Source of the DNA: Angiostrongylus vasorum
Taxonomy: Eukaryota; Nematoda; Chromadorea; Rhabditida; Metastrongylidae
DNA: 64,000 nt
NCBI GenBank assembly: GCA_018806985.1
Contig: JADANN010000100.1
Span: 248,001-312,000, forward strand
Direction: 5' to 3'
Made by a program: the position numbers and the translations under genes. The notes under the pieces are model-generated. The model had not been told where the DNA came from, did no database searches, and saw nothing but the letters and a program-made list of their open reading frames with translations. Of the stretch, positions 55,288-64,000 are shown piece by piece. The number at the start of each line of letters is the position of its first letter. Within the stretch, counting starts at the first letter, position 1.

Positions 55288-55572
55288 TCAAATCCACATC
55301 AATATGATCCTACTAGTTCTCCTATTGACTACACCTAATTCTGTCAGATAACGATAAGAAGCTTGATTGATATATTGCTGAAGACTGACGGTGCATGGTT
55401 TCCTATTCGGACCAAGTACCGTAAAGTAAGTGCAATCCTTCATCGATGTAACGGTATATGCACTTTTACTGATTTGCCATATGGACAGATTGAATAAGCG
55501 GTTGAAAAAAACTGGAGTGGGAATCAGTTCATACGCCAGAGAGTGCTTATTAGTTCGATAGTTCTTGAACAC
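55288..55572 (-). CDS. Open reading frame of unknown status
   Basis: A 94-codon minus-strand frame beginning MFKNYRTNKHSLAYELIPT and including WQISKSAYTVTSMKDCTYF and SLQQYINQASYRYLTELG. It is the longest non-repeat frame in the right flank and its composition resembles protein. No motif is recognised, no flanking exon was found, and it may be chance or a remnant of an unknown transposon. Confidence 0.2.
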   Translation of the reverse strand: MFKNYRTNKHSLAYELIPTPVFFNRLFNLSIWQISKSAYTVTSMKDCTYFTVLGPNRKPCTVSLQQYINQASYRYLTELGVVNRRTSRIILMWI

Positions 55573-56044
55573 AAGTCTCTGTTGGTCGTTTCAAGCTCTG
55601 GATTTTTTGAATCCTGTTGTATGTACTTTAGGTGCCGATCGTATTCCTCATCAGTGTTGTTGGTAACGGTATTTTTTCAAAACTCCGAAACTCAAAAGCC
55701 TAGAAAGTAAAAATCCTAGTTTTTAATGACCGAAGATCTTGTTTCTCCTTTTCTCGTTTTTTGACATGAAAGTATTTCGCTAAATAGAAGGTAGCTCGAC
55801 CAGAAAGATTTATTAGATGCTCGGTTGTAAGTGTTCTAACCGTTAGAATTGCGGATGATTCCCTCGTAGGATGTAAAATGATCCGTTCACAACTTTTGCA
55901 AAACCATATAAATAAAGTGCCTCGAGCTTGTCTTCATCACAATTTGAATATTGACTGCAGATGACGAGGACTTCAAAGTCGACTCCATCTCTTTTTAACA
56001 AAAAACATTTGAAATAACAATGTTTAACTTTTATTTACTGCTTA
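55573..56044. other. No gene or repeat recognised
   Basis: Unassigned sequence. Confidence 0.4.
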
Positions 56045-56495
56045 TTCGGAAGTATATCACATGAAATATAAACCCTGAGAGTGCCGAAACATGGGCAAAA
56101 TTGGAAGCGGGTGGGCTTCGCACTTGCAATTACCCTTTCCGAAGCCTAGCGTGCTATTCATCATGCCAACCGATGCCCTTGCTTTGCCTTTCTGCCCGCC
56201 ACTTTTTTTTACTCCGGCTGTACTATCAGGGTATTTTTTTTTCGTTGAAAAAGATAAAGTTTAGGCAGTGAATAAAAGTTAAAACACTGTGATTTCGACT
56301 GCAGCTTAAGCTTAGCTAGGTTCATTGCCAATTTGTACTTCGAACATCACTTCCGTTGAAGCGTGATTGCTGGTAGAACCATTAGAGTAGAAAATTGGCT
56401 GAAGGAAAGGCAAAGGGCCTAGGTTGATGTTGTGGAAAGTACGTGAGCTTCCGGAAAGGGTAATCGCGGTTTCTAAACCAACCTATAAGTCCCGA
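56045..56495. repeat. SINE-C copies, minus then plus
   Basis: Minus copy 56045-56240 (cttcgcacttgcaattaccc, tgcccttgctttgcctttct) and plus part 56270-56495 (gcagtgaataaaagttaaaa, ggcctaggttgatgttgtgg, ggtaatcgcggtttctaaac). Confidence 0.65.
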
Positions 56496-57243
56496 GTTTT
56501 GCTCATGTCCCATAGAACACTGGGTTTTTGTCGTTTGCAAATCGATTTCCACCGAAAAGCTCTATTATCATGGCATATCCAGAGTAATAGCTCTGCTGTT
56601 TTATAAAAGACATTTAATGTTTCGCATAGAGAGTACTCTTTACCTCGCAGGAATGGCCAATTTCTCAATACTTTTTTGTCTTTGTTGTTGTTCTTTCATT
56701 TGTTTTTTAACTTTATTTGTGTGTGTTTCTACGAAATCACTATTATACCACCACCTGTAAAATATATTCTAACAGCTAGCAAACGTTCTTAGCTGGCAGC
56801 TGGTTTGAGAGTACTTGTAATCTTTTTGTATGTCAACTCCTGCACATTTCTTGCAGAACTAGTTATGATCGCGCCAGCTGCGACAACATCTGCCTTCAGT
56901 CGGTATTTAGACGTCGCATTTTTTCTTCATGATCTCTCACACTCATTTCTCTATGATAGGTTGCCATATTCTTGCTTCATCACAGCTACTGGTTAACACC
57001 CGGTATGGGCACTATAGTGTCCATACGTCCTTGGACAGTGGGAACGATATGGACACTGTAGTATCCATCTTCAGCTTAGTGGGTTTCAGAATTTTTTATC
57101 ACATTACGTATATTCATTCGATAGCTAGCTAAGAGTAGGTTGAAATAAGAGGGGAGATACCAAAAAGGCGTCCTGTACACCTAATAATTTACAAAAAACG
57201 TCTTTTCGACGAGTTAATTTTTCGGCGATGCACCTTGAAAATG
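56496..57243. other. No gene recognised
   Basis: Contains a short inverse pair near 57010-57070 (actatagtgtccata and tatggacactgtagt), about 40 bp apart; otherwise unassigned. Confidence 0.4.
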
Positions 57244-57515
57244 GGGCGCGTGTGGCGCAGTGGTCAGCAGGCGCCCTGCAGTACACATGGATGCTATCCC
57301 GGCGTCCTAGATTCACCAAGCCTTCCATCCCTTCAGGGTCGGCAAATTGGTACCAGACTTGTCTGGGAGGATAGCGGCAGTGGCTTGGTACATTGGTAGG
57401 CCATCGCGAGTCATTGTAAAGGCCATATATGCATTCAATCACCTCCAGCGATGTTTAGTGAGGTCGAATGCATGGCGTATTCTTCAGGGATTGATCAACG
57501 CCTAAAGCTTTAAAG
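57244..57515 (+). repeat. SINE-A copy
   Basis: Head gggcgcgtgtggcgcagtgg and body accagacttgtctgggagga conserved; tail reduced to taaagctttaaag. Confidence 0.85.
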
Positions 57516-58632
57516 AATGTTTTAGAACTTCGGAGCTTTTTTTACACCTTAGAATACGAAGATCTGAAAAATTGCCTGGATTTAACGGATTAAGCCATCG
57601 AGAGAACTTTTGCACGCATTATTCAATTAACAATATATAGCTGACGTCAGTAGAATCACAAAGCGCTGGGTATAAACGAAGTGTGCGTCCTTTGATGTGA
57701 TTTACTACATTTCATGTTCGAAAACAATCTTCGATCCTTACTCTCATAAATTTTCACTGACCTTTCGGAAATATTTCTCGGAAGCAGTTATTTTATCACC
57801 TAAAACTCACAATTTGTCAGAGCACTTTTCCACAAAAACCGTGGTTTGCTTGCGCTGAGAAGAATCGAATTAAATTCCATACCACTGGTATAGGAAGAAC
57901 CTTCAAATTCTTCAGTCAAAAACCAGGTGTTCCTTGTGTTAATGTGGGCAACCCATGCCTTAGTCGTTCGCTTTGTCTGTGATATGAACGAGTATTATTG
58001 GAGTATTCACCAAAGCAGCCCGTCTTGAAGGGATTTATGGAACTTTGAACTTTTATTTGTTTGTTTTTTAACCACAGAAGTACTTCACTTGCTGGAACAA
58101 CTTGTTTTTTGAGAACCTGGAGTGTTCTGTGCTCATTGAAATAATTGCTTGTGGAGCGTAATTATCCTTCGAATTACGAGAAAACACAACTGGACCGTTC
58201 TTAGATGACAGTCATAAATAATATTCGACAACGATGGATCGGTTACCCTCTGGAAAACCGCCGGAGGGATTTAATGCTATATGCATCGTACGCGTTCTCT
58301 TATCTACCGGAACATGAACAAAGAATAAGTACAGACTCAGTGCAACCAGAGGAGTGCAAGAAGATTTATTTCATAAACTGCAACATAAACACATATTCAG
58401 TGCTCATAGGCAACCAGCCTTAGACAATGAACAATCGGACAGCAACAATAGCTCTATAATACTTGCGTCGCGGAGTCGTTGACGGAGATTAGGTGCAGGT
58501 AGTAGGGATAGGAGCAATAGATCCCCTATGCACCTAAAAAACATTGGGTGACTACTTGAAAGAAGAGTCATATACCCGAACTATGGGAAAGAAAGATTCG
58601 TGAGAACTATTCAAAGGAAAGAGTAAAATATT
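57516..58632. other. No gene recognised
   Basis: A 72-codon plus frame at 58205 (MTVINNIRQRWIGYPLENRR) has no recognised motif or partner exon. Confidence 0.3.
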
Positions 58633-58967
58633 TTACTCGTTCCTTTGACGGAAGTATATCACATTCTCCTCTCTGTCTCCTTCCTCAGAACCAATTTGGA
58701 GTGCTAGTTGATCATAGGTGGCTCTCAACTCTAGAAACTTCAACCATTGATTCCTGATGCTACCGTGAAAGACGAAAAAACGACAATAAAAGGACGGGAA
58801 AAAGTCAGAAAATTCGATGATAAAGTAACACAAAGTGCACGCTGCAAGCTCAGCGTTTTTCAGCTCAACTCCGTACATAATTCTTCCTCGTCAAGGTCTT
58901 TACAAGAGTCATCAATACAAAGCCAGAGTTCATCGAAACCTTCGTCGAGTTCTTCAGTTCCAGCCAT
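58633..58967 (-). CDS. Possible small two-exon gene, unrecognised
   Basis: On the minus strand an acceptor (ctacag) lies 9 bp before an ATG at 58967. The exon to 58877 reads MAGTEELDEGFDELWLCIDD and continues SCKDLDEEEL, ending at a gtacgg donor. A second open stretch ends at 58633 with NQWLKFLELRATYDQLALQ, GSEEGDREENVIYFRQRNE and TAA. Composition is protein-like (acidic start, helical end). The phase of the two pieces does not join with the obvious acceptors (gtag, catcag); the only in-phase acceptor leaves a 35-bp intron, which is too short. Either an exon is missing or one of the pieces is chance. Confidence 0.3.
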
Positions 58968-59099
58968 ACTTGGGCTCTGTAGAATTAAATCGTTGACCAC
59001 CGCATAATAATGAACGGGATCTCAGGACTTCAGAAACATCTACCGGATCACCGTCGGTCCACGGAACTCATAGGCAACTTACACACGGAACTGTTTCCA

Positions 59100-59455
59100 G
59101 TGATAGGATAAACAATACGTATAGGTGTTATTTTATCCCTTTATTCAGGAACAAGCTGCCATGTTTCGGCGGATTTCGCCTTCCTCAGAGCCGCTTTCTA
59201 TGGGTCTTCCACTGAGTATGTCGCGTGGAGACACATTACGCTTCCATGTGAACTTTGTGCGGTTGGTCTCCACGCGACATACTCAGTGGAAAGGCTCATA
59301 GAAAGCGGCTCTGAGGAAGGCAAAATCCGCCTAAACGTCATCTTGTTCCTGACTAAAGAATAAAATAACACCTTGCGTTTGCTCAACAAGAATATAAAGA
59401 ATTATTTGATCAATGCCGAGGTTAATAGAAAGTCGGTCGTGAGATTTAATACGTA
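59100..59455. mobile_element. Near-perfect Penelope-derived foldback
   Basis: Left arm about 59138-59231 and right arm about 59263-59355 are almost perfect inverse copies, e.g. ctgagtatgtcgcgtggaga with tctccacgcgacatactcag. Each arm has a core: minus 59154-59192 with intact GAAAC, plus 59308-59342 with TAAAC. Spacer about 30 bp. Ends with caacaagaatataaagaatt and ccgaggttaatagaaagtcg. Confidence 0.85.
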
Positions 59456-59499
59456 TACGATTTCCAAAGATAATTCAAGACCACTAATAATTACTTTGT

Positions 59500-59660
59500 T
59501 CTATTCATAAGTTTCGACGAGGTAGATAAAACAGTGTGGACACCGGAGTCGAATCAGTGCGGCTCTGGAGTAGGCTAGTGCCCCCGAAACGTTAGCTACA
59601 ATAAACATTCGGTATCTACCTCGTGTAAGCTCATGAATAGAAAAACATTGATTATTTATG
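59500..59660 (+). mobile_element. Terminal unit of a second Penelope subtype
   Basis: Core gctctggagtaggctagtgc, ccccgaaacgttagctac at 59568-59606, flanked by cgacgaggtagataaaacag and its partner tctacctcgtgtaagctcat. The arm sequence differs from the main type (it resembles the 53.6-kb foldback, cctcgtgtaagctca). Confidence 0.5.
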
Positions 59661-59719
59661 CCGAAGCTGAAGTCGTTCTTAAGTTCTTCTCCAAAAATGT
59701 TACGAACTATTTCCATCAA

Positions 59720-60469
59720 ATACTAACAGCAATGATATGGCTTTACTTAAAACCAGAAACTATCTACCATCTGTAATTCCCTAAAGCGCAAAGGCGAAAA
59801 GTTATTTAGCCACTAAGCCGTGCGTATGCACACATTCCCATGCTGTCAGTGTGTCAGTGAGGTTGTTTATCTGTACAAGAACAAGGCGCAGTGGTTTCGA
59901 TGTTTCTACTTGATGGCGCTAAAAAGACAATTTAAGAAGGAAGGTGTCAAAAATATCACATTTTAAGGACGGAAATGTTATAAATACCACAACAAACCGC
60001 TTAAAGTAAAAAGCATAATAAAAGCCGAATTAAACCCGAAGAAAAGGACTATTCACCTTTGTGCTCAGAGATGGCGGTATCCTGAGCATGTGAAGTGTCG
60101 TTTGCCTCACTTGAAATAGAAAGAAAAAAAAACAAAAAAATTTAGAAAGGCGCAAGAAAAGGTAGCGGAGACGGATACGCACCTAAGACATCGCCCGACT
60201 TCCCAAATTTTTAGTCGATGGAAGAAGAGCTGGGGATTGTAGAGGAATCAACTTCATGCATTATCTGGGGCATACAGTGTTTAGTTCTAAACCAGTAAAC
60301 CATTGTTATTCCATTTCGTATCAATGTGCTGATATTAATATACGTTATACGTTAATGGCTCATGGAATGTATAAAAATCGTAGAATTGGAGAAATTGCGA
60401 AATGTACTCGACTTTATTAACAGCACAAGGTTGCTTGATTGACAATTGTAACGTTGTGTAGAACAGAGT
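59720..60469. other. No gene or repeat recognised
   Basis: Unassigned A/T-rich sequence. Confidence 0.4.
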
Positions 60470-60795
60470 GGGCGGAAATAGCGCAGTGGTTAGTGACGTC
60501 GTCGATCAGGGAAGCAAAGGCGCTAGTTCAACCTCCGACCCAAAGCTCTCCTCCAATCCAAGTAAGAACACCCTAGTCGGGCTATCTCCAACATTAAAAA
60601 CGAGAGTTGACCCGACCAGCATTCTACGACGTCCATAAAGAGAACGAATTCCACAAGCAGCACCAGAAACAACACATGAAATGTGCGGAGACCTTTGTGG
60701 GCGGTGATGGCGAAGAAAACGAATCGAATGCAAGAAGTGCTGGGATCTGGGCAGCAGATGTGACGACGGGTCATGTAAAATAAAATGAAATAGAT
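60470..60795 (+). repeat. SINE-B copy
   Basis: Head gtgggcggaaatagcgcagt, body cagcattctacgacgtcc, end ctgggatctgggcagcagat and gacgggtcatgtaaaataaa. Confidence 0.8.
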
Positions 60796-61807
60796 GTAGT
60801 ACAGAGCACATGGTGTACACATTTAAGAAAATAGTAAACTTGTTTCAAAAATTAAAAAATGGTATGGTTAGAAGCCCCGAAGTTTCTTAGTTAATGAAAA
60901 GTAACAGTGCACCACCAAGTATTAAACGTGGTACCAAGTACTGATTGGTACCGCAATGAGGCGCGGACGAGTTTAGCTGATTTGTCTAACCTACAAAAAA
61001 TTGCTGGTATTCTAATGGGCTAACCACGCTATACGTTTCGGTATAAATGAATCGTACGTTTTTTTCTTGCAATATTTATAGGAAGGTCCGGTTACCCAAG
61101 TTCGAGGTTCATTCTGCAGCCAAAACAAAAAAGTCACGTGTGGCAGATTCTGGAAAAAAGTGGCTATTCAATATTTAATACTCGCGAAGAGTGACCTCCA
61201 TATTTGTCCTAATCAAGTTGAGGGAGTGATCGGTATGACACCTATAAGTGTCATTTTATGGTACTGTATGACACCTGTAATTATACTTTTGGTGGTTTAT
61301 TTTAACGTCCTTCTACACTTTTTATAATCAACTATAATCAACTGATAGCTTACCTAATGCAAAAAGCTGTTGGGCGCGTCGTCCATGAGAGGTATCTGCT
61401 TAACAGTTCCTCACTAAATTCTGATTTTCTTAAAATTCTGGCGCGAGACTGTTGTTGTGGCCATTGAAGAGGCATAGAAATACTTTGTGCCTCGTGGAAC
61501 TGAGTACCGCATGCAGTGTACTGCTTCATTTTTGGCAAGTTTTCCTGTTCACTGTTTTCCGATTTTTTTATCGCAATCGATTTTTTGGGTATTCTGTGGA
61601 ATGAAAGAAAACCAAAACCATAAGGCGAACATCGTAGTAATCCTTACACAACTTTTACAACTTTATTTAAGTGTGGACAGCAATATGATTGCATGGGAGA
61701 CGGGTGTTTCTTCTTCATACGCAAGGGCTGCATATGCACTAAAAACAGAGAAGGGTGAATAGGAGAACATGGAGCATACACTGGATAAGAGAAGCGGAGA
61801 AATTCTT
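60796..61807. other. No gene recognised
   Basis: Short frames only, including a 91-codon plus frame at 61487 without a motif. Contains repeated tgacacctataagtgtca-like palindromic text near 61235-61275. Confidence 0.3.
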
Positions 61808-62143
61808 TCAAGACGCAGAGAAAAAACCGATCCATGGAACAGAAAACTCAATGAAGTGGGGCGGGGCCACATAAAAACTGCCGAAATGGTTAGTATGACG
61901 TCCATAGGTGTCACAATGAGCAAAGCGAAAAGATAGGCTTTGTCCCATTCGCAAGAAAATTGAAATGAAGCGACTTTGCGGGGATGTCAATGGATTGGAA
62001 GAATAGCTCTGCAGCCTTTCTTGTCCATCTGGAGCTTCCACCTTTCCTTGTTCTATGATGTCGTTAGTTATTCTCTTTTTTGTTAGCTCGTCAATTAGTG
62101 GGAACTTGGCTATTTGCATGCATGGTTCGTAGTCATAAATCAT
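61808..62143 (-). CDS. Open reading frame of unknown status
   Basis: A 111-codon minus-strand frame starting MIYDYEPCMQIAKFPLIDEL and continuing with TKKRITNDIIEQGKVEAPDG and RLQSYSSNPLTSPQSRFISI. The first 65 codons look like real protein (charged helix, then S/P-rich loop); the remainder looks random. No clear donor or partner exon was found. It could be one exon of a host gene or an old insertion. Confidence 0.25.
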   Translation of the reverse strand: MIYDYEPCMQIAKFPLIDELTKKRITNDIIEQGKVEAPDGQERLQSYSSNPLTSPQSRFISIFLRMGQSLSFRFAHCDTYGRHTNHFGSFYVAPPHFIEFSVPWIGFFSAS

Positions 62144-62264
62144 AAGTGTAGTGCGTCTAGTGGATTCGTGGAGCCTAGGATGCTCTCAAAACTTTAGCAG
62201 GTCGTCGTTGCTTTACCTACCCAATGTTGCCATATCGTGGGTTCTTAGGAGTGATGAGAAACCT

Positions 62265-62370
62265 TAATTTTTCAGGAAGGCGAAATCCGCCGAAAGGTCA
62301 GCTTGTTCGTGAATAAAGAATAAAAAATAACACTTCGTGTTTGCTCAACAAGAATACGAAGAATTACTTA
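62265..62370 (+). mobile_element. Penelope terminal unit, truncated
   Basis: ttcaggaaggcgaaatccgc, cgaaaggtcagcttgttcgt, then aataacacttcgtgtttgct and caacaagaatacgaagaatt. The left part including CTGA is lost. Confidence 0.65.
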
Positions 62371-62764
62371 ATTTTTACTGTTTTTGGTGATAGCCATCCA
62401 TAGGTAGCTTGCCATTTTCCTGGGAGGTGGGGCTGAATGTGATCATGGGCACCTACTTATAATTTTCTGAAGTCGACTTTGGATGACTCCCTGAGGGTGA
62501 TTTCAAATTGTTAGAGAGAATATACGAACGCTTTTTCGTCTACGTTTCAATTCCCTTGTTGCTCCTTGGAGTCGTAGTGTTTAGTTTCACGACTGAACAG
62601 CATGAAATCCTTAGGGATCTGTTGATATTTGCTTAGTTACGTCAAGTTATTTATCCTGACGCCTAATTGAAACCTTCATTTTAAACCCTTTGTATTACTC
62701 ATGGTTTACTGCATATTAAGGTGGCTCGCAATTGAATCCATAGTAGTCACTTTTTATTTACTGC

Positions 62765-62955
62765 TTATGCTTTTTTCATACCAAGGTATGATGTGCAATA
62801 TGACCACAATGATGCTGGGATATTCGCAAAGCTTCGGATTGCAGGTTTCTTCAATGGGGATCGAGCCCAGCTATTACCCTTTTCGGGGGCTAACATGTCC
62901 ACCATCACGCTCCATAGTATTGCCCACATCTTTCTGTGCATGTAGGTTTTCATTT
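62765..62955 (-). repeat. SINE-C copy
   Basis: Reverse copy: ccacaatgatgctgggatat, caaagcttcggattgcaggt, gggatcgagcccagctatta. Confidence 0.7.
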
Positions 62956-63054
62956 CGAGCAATATTACTGTGTGAGATGTTATGAATACTACGGTCACTG
63001 TTCTTTTTCTTACGCTAAATGCAAATGGTTCGTTTTTGCCTTATTAACTGTTCA

Positions 63055-63442
63055 ACCCTCCCAACGGTTTACCGCCTCATCGTGGCTGAGAGGTGTTCCT
63101 GGGTGTCGGACTGCGATGTACAGCGGAGGATTCATTCCCTGGCAGGGTCTCCCAAGCTGAGGAGGAGTCCGGCGTTTCCATCAGGAAGCCTAGCTAAGAG
63201 TAAACCAATACCATGATCCACCATCGTCCTGGAATCAAAGTCGCGTGGTGGTAAATCTCCCACTGATCCACAAGGGCTGCGACCGTCTGTGGTGGTGAAG
63301 ACCTGGGACAGAGTTTGGCCAGGCTGACCTCGAGATTCCAAGAAACCACAATGGCTTAGCCAGCAATCGCTGAAAAAATGGAGATTATGCTGGGGCTCGC
63401 ACAACCAGTTAGGACGGGCCATTCAAGTATTCAAGTAAGTAA
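63055..63442 (+). repeat. Repeat E, copy 2
   Basis: Close match to copy 1 from ggtttaccgcctcatcgtgg to tcaagtaagtaac, same length and marks. Confidence 0.75.
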
Positions 63443-64000
63443 CTGTTGAACTGTACGGCCAATACATCACAACAGAAATCTTTATCCTTTTGGATTGTTC
63501 ATCCTCATGCCTGAAGTATATCCGATATGAATATAGCGATATTTCTCTTTTTTTTTCTTTTCTGGTGGGGGGTTGCTCTTGTGCATTTAAGCTTATGAAA
63601 GCGTTTTGTTAAGGCGTGATGATGTGGGAAATGTTCGTACTAGTGTACTTGTTCCTTTTTACTCTTTTCTTTTCTTTGTCCACGTTCAAACGTTACTATA
63701 ATACGTGTTTGCATACTTGAATAACAAATCCTCACGAATGGAGAATATTCCGATGTTAACTTTTTTATTTACTGCCTACTGTAACGGCTGGTTAGCGGCG
63801 GCTACTAGCGGTTCGGTTTGTGTAGAATATTAGCCACGCGAGTCTTTTAGTTGATGTATTGACCTACCAGCCTCAAACTTAGGTAGTTAAACCGTCTAAT
63901 ACATAAATACAACATTAATAACATAATAGTAACGATGGAGAAGTAATGGTAGAGGGATGACGTAAGTTAAAGCTATGAGGTGCTAAGGCTAGTAATGAAG
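63443..64000. other. Window end, mostly unassigned
   Basis: A trace of the SINE-C tail (ttttttatttactgcctact) at 63762-63781 suggests a reverse SINE-C copy begins there and is either truncated or disrupted by the following sequence. Confidence 0.35.

Noticed and set aside
60506..60822. Two roughly 100-codon minus frames
   Set aside because: They are the antisense of a SINE-B copy.

Overview
The window looks like nuclear DNA of a parasitic nematode, most likely a clade V strongylid such as a hookworm; the species call is inference. Genes have short exons, introns with worm-type TTTTCAG/TTTAG acceptors, and likely trans-splice acceptors just before start codons. Between and inside the genes lie many decayed retroelements and tRNA-derived SINE-like repeats. 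There is no bacterial-style operon, no CRISPR array and no convincing free-standing tRNA or rRNA gene.

The core is a minus-strand gene cluster at 47521-19873. It starts with an intact 8-exon gene for TFIIE subunit beta (47521-37678, 291 codons). A 3-exon unrecognised small gene (37613-36945) begins 64 bp downstream. Then comes an intact 11-exon gene for mitochondrial D-2-hydroxyglutarate dehydrogenase (36052-19873, 481 codons). Same strand, tight spacing and a start-proximal splice acceptor suggest a nematode operon or its remnant. Introns carry much of the transposon load: D2HGDH intron 7 (24387-31686) holds a Penelope-like element and a nearly full-length RTE LINE, intron 6 holds a second RTE fragment and intron 9 a mariner fossil, while TFIIE-beta introns hold two more Penelope copies.

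The left flank (1-19800) holds two tandem paralogous minus-strand fragments of an unrecognised membrane protein (about 3.95-5.85 kb and 9.95-12.5 kb), plus a compact 5-exon plus-strand gene of unknown function (15383-17376). The right flank (47.5-64 kb) is gene-poor, with at most a small candidate gene near 58.6-58.97 kb, and is mostly repeats.

The repeats fall into five groups: SINE-A (about 280 bp, tRNA-like head), SINE-B (about 370 bp), SINE-C (about 250-300 bp), a roughly 380-bp repeat E of unknown class, and Penelope terminal units. The Penelope units carry a hammerhead-ribozyme-like core (CTGANGA, short GGC/GCC hairpin, GAAACGTC). They occur alone, at the 3' ends of two Penelope copies, and as foldback units with the core in each arm. 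These ribozyme-like foldbacks are the most interesting non-gene signal here.
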